A DNA stretch of 64,000 nucleotides, from assembly GCA_017302255.1 (NCBI GenBank), contig JAFLDV010000008.1, positions 1 to 64,000 on the forward strand, read 5' to 3'. Shown in pieces: positions 27,806-39,620 of this stretch (positions within the stretch are counted from its first letter, which is position 1; each line of letters opens with the position of its first letter). The notes under the pieces are model-generated. The model searched no databases. It was not told where the DNA came from and saw only the letters and a program-made list of their open reading frames with translations. The translations under genes and the position numbers were made by a program. The DNA is from Gammaproteobacteria bacterium. Its GTDB lineage: Bacteria > Pseudomonadota > Gammaproteobacteria > Enterobacterales > Alteromonadaceae.

Positions 27806-28951
27806 ATGTCTGGGATTGTTGGTGTACTGCAAGAGCGTTTTTTAGATGTACTGCTTGAAGTAAATCCGCAGCAGAAACGCTATGGCATGAAACAACGGCA
27901 TAAAAATGCCCAGCCGCTTGGCGCCAATATGCAGCGTCGTCCGGAAGATCGAACCTTACTCGAAATCGAACAACAAGCCCGTCAACATCGGGAAGCTGAC
28001 CAAATTGCGCGTTTGCAGTTTGTTGAATTCACCAAAGCTCATTTGCTTGATCAAGTTGCTGAAGAACTGTTTCTTCGGCTTGGTAACTTCGATGCGGTAA
28101 ACAACACTGTGTTTAATTTAGCGCAGGGCTTTCCGGAAGTGTTAGATGCGCTGTGTGCGAGAGCGGTAACGTTATCGCAACTCGAAAATCTCATTAATAA
28201 GCTCGACTGGTTAAAAGAAGATTTACTCAAGCTGGTCAACCAACCTAAGTACCGAAACAAAACACCATCAGGGAATTTCATCAAAGAAATTAAACCAGCC
28301 TTGGGTTTGATGGGTATTGAGAGCCTTAAGCAAATTTTACCTTTGTTGGCGTTACGGCGATGTGTACCGCACGCCACAGACCCATTTACATCATTTAAAA
28401 CCAATATGTGGCAATACAGTGTTTCGGTCGCTGTAGCAGCACAGCGGCTCGCTGAAGAGACTGGTGATAACCAGTTTGTTGCCTATTGTGCTGGCTTATT
28501 TAACTCTTTGGGTTATTACGTGGTTACGCGGAATTACCTGCGCACTTATGCGCAAATTAAACAAGCTGAGTTATTAAAAGCCCGTGATGCCAGAGACACG
28601 CAGTTGACTGATGCGCTTGATGGGATCGAAGCGGATGCTAGTTTCTTGATTAGTTGCTTTCAAGAGTTTGCCAGCATCATCAGCGCCGACTTGGTCGCGC
28701 AGTGGCCGCTAAAGCGGATCCCGTTGCGTTTAGTGATGGATCAACGGGCAGAAGGGGTCGGTTATAGCGGTGCAACTGACTTAACACGATTGATCGCACA
28801 AGCCGAATATTATGTGCAGGCGAAGATTCTGCGCAGTCAAAAATTACTGAATGATGCTGAGGATATGGCATGGCGACAAGCCGTACAATTACGTCCTGAT
28901 TATCTACAAATTTTACAAAACACCCCCTTAGATCGCCTCGATTTAGAGTGA
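27806..28951 (+). CDS. HDOD-domain protein
   Basis: A cytoplasmic protein with a HDOD-like all-helical domain, a family related to HD phosphohydrolases but usually without their metal ligands and found in signalling and regulatory proteins. The domain spans about residues 130-370; typical patches are LVNQPKYRNKTPSGNFIKEIKPALGLMGIESL and FVAYCAGLFNSLG. The N-terminal ~70 residues are basic and Gln-rich, with no recognised domain. No GGDEF or EAL domain is attached, so a signalling role is inferred only from the family. It lies between pabA and argD and probably is transcribed with pabA (60-bp gap). Confidence 0.75.
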   Translation: MSGIVGVLQERFLDVLLEVNPQQKRYGMKQRHKNAQPLGANMQRRPEDRTLLEIEQQARQHREADQIARLQFVEFTKAHLLDQVAEELFLRLGNFDAVNNTVFNLAQGFPEVLDALCARAVTLSQLENLINKLDWLKEDLLKLVNQPKYRNKTPSGNFIKEIKPALGLMGIESLKQILPLLALRRCVPHATDPFTSFKTNMWQYSVSVAVAAQRLAEETGDNQFVAYCAGLFNSLGYYVVTRNYLRTYAQIKQAELLKARDARDTQLTDALDGIEADASFLISCFQEFASIISADLVAQWPLKRIPLRLVMDQRAEGVGYSGATDLTRLIAQAEYYVQAKILRSQKLLNDAEDMAWRQAVQLRPDYLQILQNTPLDRLDLE

Positions 28952-30505
<1,554 letters not shown>

Positions 30506-30540
30506 CTGAGTGATCAAGCAAAGCTTGAGAGACTCGACCC

Positions 30541-30650
30541 AGAATCATTGAAGTTGCGAGTTGGCTGTTACGAAAAGGAGCCTCACAAACATAGTGAACT
30601 ATGTGACTGGGGTGAATAAAGGTAGCACCCTCGCAGCTCCAGAGGTTCGG
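30541..30650. repeat. ERIC-like imperfect palindromic element
   Basis: An imperfect palindrome of about 105-110 bp is centred on 30596/30597. The core is ACATAGT-GA-ACTATGT (30589-30604). The outer arms TTGAAGTTGCGAG (30548-30560) and CTCGCAGCTCCAG (30630-30642) are reverse complements at 10 of 13 positions. To the right of the core, GTGACTGGGGTGA (30603-30615) is the conserved block of enterobacterial repetitive intergenic consensus (ERIC/IRU) elements, and TTGGCTG follows the left arm as in ERIC. It fills the argD-astA gap and would fold into a long hairpin if transcribed. Confidence 0.75.
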
Positions 30651-30718
30651 GACATAAACCGAAGCATGGCCATGACAGCGAAAAACAATAATAAGTCAGG
30701 TCAATTAAAGCAAAAAAC

Positions 30719-30738
30719 AGCGGGATTGAAGCCCCGCA
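30719..30738 (+). other. Small hairpin just ahead of astA
   Basis: GCGGG (30720-30724) and CCCGC (30733-30737) can pair across an 8-nt loop, ending seven bases before the astA ribosome-binding site AGGAG (30744-30748). It could modulate translation; no T-run follows. Confidence 0.3.
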
Positions 30739-30757
30739 CAACCAGGAGTAAGCGATT

Positions 30758-33263
<2,506 letters not shown>

Positions 33264-33283
33264 TTTGACGCAAAACTAGGCAA

Positions 33284-33314
33284 AAGGGACAGCGCTTGAT
33301 CGCAGCTGTCCCTT
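33284..33314 (+). other. Perfect 10-bp hairpin after astD
   Basis: AAGGGACAGC (33284-33293) and GCTGTCCCTT (33305-33314) form a perfect stem with an 11-nt loop, about 20 bases after the astD stop. No T-run follows. It may stabilise the 3' end of the ast message. Confidence 0.5.
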
Positions 33315-33412
33315 GCGCAAACGGACAAGCCGATATATTTTTGATCACAGTGCTTTACGCTTTCCCTTATTCTGTGGCAGATTTGTGGCCCCAGACTTAA
33401 CTTCGGTGGGAT

Positions 33413-33763
33413 ATGGTTACTGATAAACCCGGCTATGAGCATCTGATCCAGTTCTTAACTGAACATCTGATGCTGTTTGAACAAGCAGGAACCGCGACCA
33501 GTCATCAAAAGACCTTGGGCGTGATTATTGAAGAGCAGGTCGCAGAGCAGATCATTTCGCTATGCACCCAACATACCGAGCTTGAGACAATTCATCGCAG
33601 CCAGATCATTCGGGAAGTCGATGGTATTATGTATGACTTTCAGGAAGTATTGGCATCGGTGTTAAATCGACCAGCCACTTTAGAGCAAGTGGAACTGATT
33701 AACGAAGTTGCGTTACTGATCAAAAATTTATTCGATACTGCCATCGCCAACCTGATGGACTAA
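33413..33763 (+). CDS. Small helical protein, probably DUF3802 family
   Basis: A 116-residue, cytoplasmic-looking, all-helical protein without signal peptide or membrane segment. It resembles the DUF3802 proteins of Shewanella and Vibrio (opening MVTDKPGYEHLIQFLTEHL), a family of unknown function; this match is from memory and was not searched. Features include an acidic central helix (IIEEQVAEQIISLC) and a C-terminal helix VALLIKNLFDTAIANLMD. The start is ATG 33413, with GGTGGG just upstream. It is a single gene followed by an intrinsic terminator. Confidence 0.75.
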   Translation: MVTDKPGYEHLIQFLTEHLMLFEQAGTATSHQKTLGVIIEEQVAEQIISLCTQHTELETIHRSQIIREVDGIMYDFQEVLASVLNRPATLEQVELINEVALLIKNLFDTAIANLMD

Positions 33764-33789
33764 GTCGGCAACCTCATCAATAAACAACA

Positions 33790-33830
33790 GAAAACTGCGA
33801 GGTGACTGGCGGTTTTCTTAGTTTTTTTTA
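33790..33830 (+). terminator. Intrinsic terminator after the DUF3802-like gene
   Basis: GAAAACTGC (33790-33798) pairs with GCGGTTTTC (33809-33817), 9 bp with one G-U pair and a 10-nt loop, followed by a T-rich run (33818-33830). It lies 27 bp past the stop. Confidence 0.75.
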
Positions 33831-33863
33831 TAAAATATAGTTTTCAGCAAACAGGACTAATTC

Positions 33864-34307
33864 ATGGCTGGTGATAATCAATTACAAGCAACGGTTGCTT
33901 GGGCAGGCGACAGCAACTTTATCGGTCGTTCAGGCAGCGGCCACGCGGTGATGTTTGATTCCAACAAAGATAACGGTGTTGCACCAACGCCAATGGAAAT
34001 GCTGCTGATGTCTGCTGGCGCTTGTTCATCGGTTGATGTGGTCAGTATTTTGCAAAAAGCCAAGCAGCAAGTGACTGCCTGTCGTGTTGTGTTGTCCGGC
34101 GAACGCGTGGATACAGTGCCGCGAGTATTTAAAAAAATCCATCTGCATTTTGAAGTCACCGGCTTTGGCGTCAGTGAAAAACATGTGGAACGCGCAGTTA
34201 ATTTATCGGCTGAGAAATACTGCTCTGTTTCAATCATGCTGCAGCAAGCGATGGAAGTTACCCACTCGTTTGCGGTTTTACAATCTGAGTTACAGCCAAA
34301 CGGCTGA
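33864..34307 (+). CDS. OsmC-family protein, YhfA type
   Basis: A small protein of the OsmC/Ohr fold. The two family cysteines are Cys54 (SAGACSSVDVV) and Cys120 (AEKYCSVSI), the pair used for peroxide reduction in OsmC and Ohr. The sequence is closest to the E. coli YhfA branch, whose physiological substrate is unknown. The length of 147 residues is slightly longer than YhfA. It lies ahead of speD and prkB; in E. coli yhfA is next to crp and prkB, so part of that neighbourhood is kept. Confidence 0.88.
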   Translation: MAGDNQLQATVAWAGDSNFIGRSGSGHAVMFDSNKDNGVAPTPMEMLLMSAGACSSVDVVSILQKAKQQVTACRVVLSGERVDTVPRVFKKIHLHFEVTGFGVSEKHVERAVNLSAEKYCSVSIMLQQAMEVTHSFAVLQSELQPNG

Positions 34308-34365
34308 TTTTTGTTGAGTGGACTATACTTCGGCACTCGTGAATGCTGAAGAATAAGGGGTAAGT

Positions 34366-35145
34366 GTGGTCAAACCTTTTGAGAAATTGAAGCTGCACGG
34401 CTTTAACAATTTAACCAAAAGCTTAAGTTTTAGTATTTACGATATTTGTTATGCGCCGACGGAACAGCAGCGGCAGGAGTATATCTCTTATATTGATGAG
34501 CAATATAATGCCGACCGACTCACCGACATCTTAAGCGAAGTTGTTGATATTATTGGCGCTAATATTTTGAATATTGCGCGCCAAGACTATGACCCACAAG
34601 GCGCAAGCGTCACTATCCTAGTGTGTGAAGAGCCCATCGAAGGTCAAGATCCTACGTCTGAGACGGTTGTGGCGCATCTCGATAAAAGTCATATCTGTGT
34701 GCACACTTATCCAGAACATCATCCGCACGATGGCATTTGTACGTTCCGAGCGGATATCGAGGTTTCAACCTGCGGGGTGATATCGCCGTTAAAAGCGTTG
34801 AATTTTTTAATTCATAGTTTTGAGTCTGACATTGTCACTATCGATTATCGAGTTCGTGGCTTTACTCGTGATGTCAGTGGCGTAAAACATTACATCGACC
34901 ATCCGATCCATTCGATCCAAAACTTTATGGATGATGCCACCAAACAAGCATTTCAGATGATTGATGTGAACGTTTATCAAGAAAATTTGTTCCACACCAA
35001 GATGATGCTGAAAGAGTTTGATCTGAATAACTATTTGTTTGGTGGTGGTGATATCACTGCCCATGAGCAGCAATTGATTAGTAAAAAAGTGAAGCGCGAA
35101 ATGCGTGAAATTTTCTACGGTCGCAATTTGCCAGATTTAGCTTAA
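34366..35145 (+). CDS. speD: S-adenosylmethionine decarboxylase proenzyme
   Basis: Provides decarboxylated SAM, the aminopropyl donor for spermidine. The protein is the long E. coli-type proenzyme (259 residues). It cleaves itself at the Lys107-Ser108 bond in [14 protein letters not shown], and Ser108 becomes the pyruvoyl group. The C-terminal half ([53 protein letters not shown]) is almost identical in pattern to E. coli. The start is GTG 34366. The usual partner speE is not adjacent; it must be elsewhere, or decarboxylated SAM is used by another enzyme. Confidence 0.95.
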   Translation: MVKPFEKLKLHGFNNLTKSLSFSIYDICYAPTEQQRQEYISYIDEQYNADRLTDILSEVVDIIGANILNIARQDYDPQGASVTILVCEEPIEGQDPTSETVVAHLDKSHICVHTYPEHHPHDGICTFRADIEVSTCGVISPLKALNFLIHSFESDIVTIDYRVRGFTRDVSGVKHYIDHPIHSIQNFMDDATKQAFQMIDVNVYQENLFHTKMMLKEFDLNNYLFGGGDITAHEQQLISKKVKREMREIFYGRNLPDLA

Positions 35146-35171
35146 GCAGTAGTGTTGTTTATTTCGATCAC

Positions 35172-35251
35172 GCTGAACTGAAGTCGTGACCTCAGTTCAG
35201 CCGTTTCGCTGCAGTATCTGGCAACGTTAGCACCGTTGCTAGCTACTGCAG
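35172..35251. repeat. Two adjacent perfect inverted repeats between speD and prkB
   Basis: First: GCTGAACTGA (35172-35181) with TCAGTTCAGC (35192-35201), 10 bp, 10-nt loop. Second: CTGCAGTA (35209-35216) with TACTGCAG (35244-35251) enclosing GCAACG (35221-35226) with CGTTGC (35234-35239), with 4-nt internal bulges on each side. They lie in the gap between two convergent genes and have no T-runs. They may block read-through in both directions or be a REP-like repeat. Confidence 0.6.
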
Positions 35252-35303
35252 ATTTTCCTGATAAGCTTGTTCGCTAGCAGCAATTTCTTGCACAGTGACG
35301 GCT

Positions 35304-36197
35304 TTATTCGAGCCAACTTGTTTGCCCACGTGCTTGTCGGCGTTTTAGCATCAGATCTTCTATCAGTGGCGTTAGGATTAACTCCATCGCTAAGCCCATT
35401 TTACCGCCAGGCACTACAAGCGTATTCACCCGCGACATAAACGAGCCGTTGATCATCTGCAAATAATAAGGAAAATCAACGTGTTTTATCCCACGAAAGC
35501 GAATAACCACAAAGCTCTCATCCAGCGATGGGATATCTTTGGCGCTAAACGGGTTCGAGGTATCGACGGTAGGCACCCGTTGGAAATTGATGTGGGTCCG
35601 TGAAAATTGCGGCGTGATGTGGTTGATGTAATCATCCATGCTGCGCACTATGCTCGACATCACTGCTTCTCGTGAATGGCCGCGCTCTGAGGTGTCACGG
35701 AAAATCTTTTGGATCCACTCCAAGTTCACGATGGGCACCATACCAATCAATAAATCGACGTGGCGAGCGACGTTATGCTGTTCAGTGACCACACCGCCGT
35801 GCAGACCTTCGTAAAACAATAAATCGGTATCAGCGCGTAAATCTTGCCATGGCGTAAAGGTGCCTGGTAGCTGGTTGTAAGGGACGGCTTCGTCAAAAGT
35901 ATGCAAATAACGTCGAACTTTAGCGATGCCAGTCTCGGCATAGCTAGCGAAACTAGATTCTAGCGCACCAAAATCATTGGCCTCGGCGCCAAAATAACTG
36001 ATGTGCTTGCCTTGCTCTTTTGCTTTACGCACCGCAACGTCCATTTCCGGACGACTGAATCTATGAAAACAATCGCCCTCAACAAAAGCTGCGTCAATAT
36101 CTAAGCTTCTGAATATATGAGAAAAAGCATTGGTAGTCGTGGTGGTTCCAGCGCCTGAGGAACCGGTAACCGCAATAATTGGATTTTTATGGGACAT
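35304..36197 (-). CDS. prkB: Phosphoribulokinase-like protein PrkB
   Basis: A P-loop kinase of the phosphoribulokinase family, with GSSGAGTTTTT near residues 13-23 and FYEGLHGG near 127-134. The length of 297 residues and the PrkB-type sequence (MSHKNPIIAVTGSSG) are those of the heterotrophic gammaproteobacterial homologue next to yhfA and crp in E. coli. No RuBisCO genes are present, so a Calvin-cycle role is unlikely; the true function of PrkB is not established. Convergent with speD across the double inverted repeat. Confidence 0.92.
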   Translation of the reverse strand: MSHKNPIIAVTGSSGAGTTTTTNAFSHIFRSLDIDAAFVEGDCFHRFSRPEMDVAVRKAKEQGKHISYFGAEANDFGALESSFASYAETGIAKVRRYLHTFDEAVPYNQLPGTFTPWQDLRADTDLLFYEGLHGGVVTEQHNVARHVDLLIGMVPIVNLEWIQKIFRDTSERGHSREAVMSSIVRSMDDYINHITPQFSRTHINFQRVPTVDTSNPFSAKDIPSLDESFVVIRFRGIKHVDFPYYLQMINGSFMSRVNTLVVPGGKMGLAMELILTPLIEDLMLKRRQARGQTSWLE

Positions 36198-36299
36198 ACA
36201 ACTTCAGCCTTAGCAATTGCTCTGTCTCTACCTTAAGGATAAAGTGAAGCAGAGGCAAGTGACACTGGACTTCACTTGGAATTAATTCACAGGATCCTT

Positions 36300-37178
36300 A
36301 TGAAAGTATTTGTTCTCGCTAGTCTTTTTATCGCACAGTCAGTTAGTGCAAGTAGTTATGTGATTAAATATGGCCATTGGCAGGCTGATGCCACCAAGCC
36401 GATGCCCGTTTCTTTTAGTACTGAAGGTGCTATTCACCGCAGTCATTATCTTAGCCAACCAGAATTTAGTGCTGATGGCAAATTGTTGGTGTTTACCGAG
36501 CAAACTGGCAGTGAAGCCCTTGCCACCGATATCAACTATCTTGAAATCGGCAGCGATAAAAAGCTCCCTAAGCCAGTTCGGGCCACTCCTTTTGGTGAAT
36601 TCTCAGCAACCGTTTATGGCGATGGTTATTCGGTGATTCGGGTTGAGGCAGACGGAACGCAACGACTTTGGCAGATTTCCGCAACGAGCGAAAAAGTGTT
36701 GTTGCCGGAGGTGCTTGGTGTGGGTTACCACGCGTGGGGCGCATCAGGCGATGTCATGATGTTTTTACTCGAAAACGCCACCCAACCCAATCGCGCTGTG
36801 TATCGGGATAACGCTGGAAAAATTACGGAACTGCTGCCAAACCCTGGACGCTCGTTTGTCTATGATAAAGCCGAAAATTGGTTTTACTTTACCGCGCCCG
36901 CGAAAGGTGCTGCCGCCGAAACGCCATTACATTTATGGCGCTACCGCGCAGGGCAAGCGCAGGCTGAAATGTTGGCCTTATTGCCGGAAAGTGGCAAAGA
37001 TTTAGCCTTTACCCCACAAGGCCAATTAATGGTGAGCGCGAAAACGCAGTTGTTGGTGTGGCAAGGCGGAAAGTGGCAGCCTTGGCTTGATTTAAGCAAA
37101 GACTGCGAAGGTGTGATCAGCCGTTTCAAATTTAATCCAACCAATACCCAATTAGCTTTTGTTTGTGAGAAGGAATAA
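36300..37178 (+). CDS. Exported beta-propeller (TolB/PD40-like) protein
   Basis: Signal peptide at residues 1-18 (FVLASLFIAQSVSA), then a repeat protein with TolB/WD40-like blades, for example QPEFSADGKLLVFTEQT and FKFNPTNTQLAFVCEKE, which match the PD40 pattern P-x-[WF]-S-P-D-G-x-x-L-x-F. The length is 292 residues. The start is ATG 36300, with AGGATC upstream; an earlier frame start would add eight residues ahead of the signal. No enzymatic domain is seen, unlike S9 peptidases with the same propeller. It lies 5 nt ahead of the MAPEG gene, so both are probably one operon. Function unknown. Confidence 0.78.
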   Translation: MKVFVLASLFIAQSVSASSYVIKYGHWQADATKPMPVSFSTEGAIHRSHYLSQPEFSADGKLLVFTEQTGSEALATDINYLEIGSDKKLPKPVRATPFGEFSATVYGDGYSVIRVEADGTQRLWQISATSEKVLLPEVLGVGYHAWGASGDVMMFLLENATQPNRAVYRDNAGKITELLPNPGRSFVYDKAENWFYFTAPAKGAAAETPLHLWRYRAGQAQAEMLALLPESGKDLAFTPQGQLMVSAKTQLLVWQGGKWQPWLDLSKDCEGVISRFKFNPTNTQLAFVCEKE

Positions 37179-37183
37179 GTCTG

Positions 37184-37579
37184 ATGTCAGCATTATTAAT
37201 TGTGTTACTAATCACCGTTTTATTGCCTTATTTGGCGCGGATCCCAGTCGCTAAAGCAATGCAAGAGATGGGTGGTTATGACAATCATCAGCCGCGAGTG
37301 CAACAAGCCAAACTCGAAGGTTTAGGCGCTAGAGCCAATGCCGCTCATTACAATAGTTTTGAAGCGTTGCAGATCTATTTAGCGGCGTTTGCCGCTTCTA
37401 TTGCGGCAAACCTCGCAGATCCAACGCAACAAACCCTAGCGTGGGTGTTTGTCGGCGCGCGGGTACTATTTATTTTGTTTTATCTGATGGATAAAGCACT
37501 GCTGCGTTCAACTGTTTGGACTGTTGCTATCGGTGCGGCAATTGCGATGATTGTGCGCAGTATGATGGTTTTGGGCTAG
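37184..37579 (+). CDS. MAPEG-family membrane protein
   Basis: A four-helix inner-membrane protein of the MAPEG family (relatives of glutathione transferases of eicosanoid metabolism). The family signature NSFEALQIYLAAF is near residues 56-68, and four hydrophobic helices fill the 131 residues. The bacterial members have no settled function. It follows the beta-propeller gene after 5 nt and converges on the nuclease gene. Confidence 0.9.
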   Translation: MSALLIVLLITVLLPYLARIPVAKAMQEMGGYDNHQPRVQQAKLEGLGARANAAHYNSFEALQIYLAAFAASIAANLADPTQQTLAWVFVGARVLFILFYLMDKALLRSTVWTVAIGAAIAMIVRSMMVLG

Positions 37580-37597
37580 CTTTTTAGAAGTTGCAGT

Positions 37598-37627
37598 CTT
37601 GCAGCTGCCGAGCAAGGCAGCTGCAAG
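37598..37627. terminator. Perfect 12-bp hairpin between convergent genes
   Basis: CTTGCAGCTGCC (37598-37609) and GGCAGCTGCAAG (37616-37627) form a perfect 12-bp stem with a 6-nt loop, between the MAPEG gene and the convergent nuclease gene. It is symmetrical and has no T-run; it may end or stabilise both messages. Confidence 0.55.
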
Positions 37628-37640
37628 ATACTGAAGTTTG

Positions 37641-39413
37641 TTAGAACTTAAAGTCCATAAACAGCGGGTCATGGTCTGAAGAGCGATATGGCGTTGGTTG
37701 ATACCAAGCGTCAATCTGGTTCTTACTCTTATGCTCCATGTTGTAATCCAGCACTTCTGGTTCATCGGCGTTGATATGCCAGTGGGCGAATTGTTTCAGC
37801 TGCTGATGCAGTGCCGGGCTTGCTAGAGCGTGGTCTAAACTGCCTGAACGGCCTTTAAACACATAGGAGGTGTGCACTTCATCCGGTTTTGCTAGGTGTT
37901 TCCAGCCGTCTTGCTCTAATCGCTGTAATGGTTCCTCTTGTCGATAGGCGTTTAAATCCCCCATGATCAAGCGATAGTCACTGGCAGTGCCGGTTGGATT
38001 GATATTTAACCAAGCGGTCAACGTCTTAGCTGCCTCTAACCGAGCAGGCGTCCAACAGCCTTGTCCATCTTGTTTATCTGAATCTGCAGTCGGTTGTTTC
38101 GGGCAACTGCCTTTGGATTTAAAGTGGTTAATGCTGATGGTTACGGTTTTACCAGATGCTTTATGCACAAAACTTTGGGCTAACGGCGGGCGGCTGCCCC
38201 GGTCAAATGGTGCTTTGGTGATCACCGCTGCTTTGCCTGCTTCACTAACATCGGCAATTCGGTAAATCATCGCAACCATGATGTGGTCACTGCCCGGGCG
38301 TTCGGTAGGAAGCACGGCACGATAAACTTCACTGCCAAGTTTTTCGTTTAACGCTTTTACCAAAGTTGCAAGCGCACTACCTTCAGCAAAACCATTATTC
38401 TCGACTTCAAGCAGGCCTATCACATCGGCATCCATAGCACTTAATGCCGCGATCATTTTGGCCTGTTGTCGACCCAGCTCAACTGCATCAGTTGCACCGC
38501 GTTTGGTTGGGAATGCTTTGTCTGTGCCATCACCGGTAAAGAAATTAAGTACGTTAAAGCTGGCGACGCGCAGTTCACCCTTTGCTTTTGCTGCAGGCGC
38601 AGCTGGTCGAGGGTTGCTGGCTACAAACACTGGATCTTGATTCACTACTAAGCGATAGCCTTGTTTGGTATGCAGTAAATAACCGCTGACCCCTTTGGCT
38701 GAGTCGCCGACCCGTACCGTGTTGCTGGCGGATAGTCCACCCGTTGGAAACCGCACAGGCTCGACATTTTGACGCTGCTTACCGTCATCGATGATGATTT
38801 CGCTCAGCTGTTGTTGTTGCTCAAAATCACTGGCTGCTTTGCCTGGCTTTTTCACTTCGGTTGCTACCATCAGGCGTTTATCGGCCAGTAGCAATTCGCC
38901 AAAACGGGCAAGGGTGTAGCTGTCGTTGACTACCAGCGTTTGTGGGAAGTTTAGTAACATCCCTTCATAGTGTTCCCACTGTTCGAGTGATTGCATCGGC
39001 AGTGTTACTGCTGTGGCTGTTTGAGTCGCGTGCTTGCCGCAGAGCTTACTGGCTGATGGATTGGTCAGTGCCGTCATGCCGTCAAATTCGCGGACTGTAC
39101 CGGTCAATTGCCAATGCTCGCCAACTTTGGCTAATCTGGCCATTTCGTGATCTGGTACTAAGATAACCTCAGCGGTTTTGTTGTCAGCATCAGCTGCTAA
39201 GCTGCCAAGTAGCACTTTGGGTTGCTTTGAGTCTGCATAAAGCACCGCTTGAATAACGCCTTGAGTGGTTAAGGTCTTGCCGACAAACGGACTTTCAGCG
39301 GTCTGTCCTTGAATTTGCGAAACCGGAGTGAACTTGCTATCGCAGCTAGCGGCTTGCAGAGTAGGGGCCGCAAGGCCACAGAGTATCGCAAGACTGATTA
39401 TACTTTTTTGCAT
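37641..39413 (-). CDS. ExeM/NucH-family extracellular endonuclease
   Basis: A secreted DNase of the endonuclease/exonuclease/phosphatase superfamily. A signal peptide (residues 1-20, LCGLAAPTLQA) is followed by a N-terminal OB-like region (~30-220) and the catalytic domain, opening RVASFNVLNFF, with GLLEVENNG, ISINHFKSKGSC, LIMGDLNAY and the closing SSDHDPLFMDF. The start is ATG 39413; the longer frame adds 22 residues before the signal. The length of 590 residues lacks the C-terminal anchor region of the long ExeM proteins, so it is probably soluble or secreted. It could release nutrients from extracellular DNA or remodel biofilms. Confidence 0.88.
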   Translation of the reverse strand: MQKSIISLAILCGLAAPTLQAASCDSKFTPVSQIQGQTAESPFVGKTLTTQGVIQAVLYADSKQPKVLLGSLAADADNKTAEVILVPDHEMARLAKVGEHWQLTGTVREFDGMTALTNPSASKLCGKHATQTATAVTLPMQSLEQWEHYEGMLLNFPQTLVVNDSYTLARFGELLLADKRLMVATEVKKPGKAASDFEQQQQLSEIIIDDGKQRQNVEPVRFPTGGLSASNTVRVGDSAKGVSGYLLHTKQGYRLVVNQDPVFVASNPRPAAPAAKAKGELRVASFNVLNFFTGDGTDKAFPTKRGATDAVELGRQQAKMIAALSAMDADVIGLLEVENNGFAEGSALATLVKALNEKLGSEVYRAVLPTERPGSDHIMVAMIYRIADVSEAGKAAVITKAPFDRGSRPPLAQSFVHKASGKTVTISINHFKSKGSCPKQPTADSDKQDGQGCWTPARLEAAKTLTAWLNINPTGTASDYRLIMGDLNAYRQEEPLQRLEQDGWKHLAKPDEVHTSYVFKGRSGSLDHALASPALHQQLKQFAHWHINADEPEVLDYNMEHKSKNQIDAWYQPTPYRSSDHDPLFMDFKF

Positions 39414-39540
39414 AAATGGACCTGTTTTATAAGGAAAAACAATGGCAGCCAGCATAAAGTGCTGCGGCCTAATGTGCACGGTTCTGCGACTAAATTAGCA
39501 AAGGCTGCGTCATACGCAAATCATTGCCAGCAGAATTGAA

Positions 39541-39568
39541 AAAAAACGCCAGCTGAGCTGGCGTTTTC
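39541..39568. terminator. Bidirectional terminator downstream of purD
   Basis: AACGCCAGC (39545-39553) and GCTGGCGTT (39557-39565) form a 9-bp perfect stem with a 3-nt loop, flanked by an A-run to the left (T-run for minus-strand transcripts) and TTTT to the right. It ends the purD transcript. Confidence 0.8.
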
Positions 39569-39620
39569 ATCATAAAAGCGGCTGATTTAGCGACAAGATA
39601 GTCGCCAATCATGACAATTT

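Noticed and set aside
33878-34336. A 152-codon frame antisense to the YhfA-type gene
   Set aside because: The plus-strand frame has family motifs and both cysteines; the antisense one has none.
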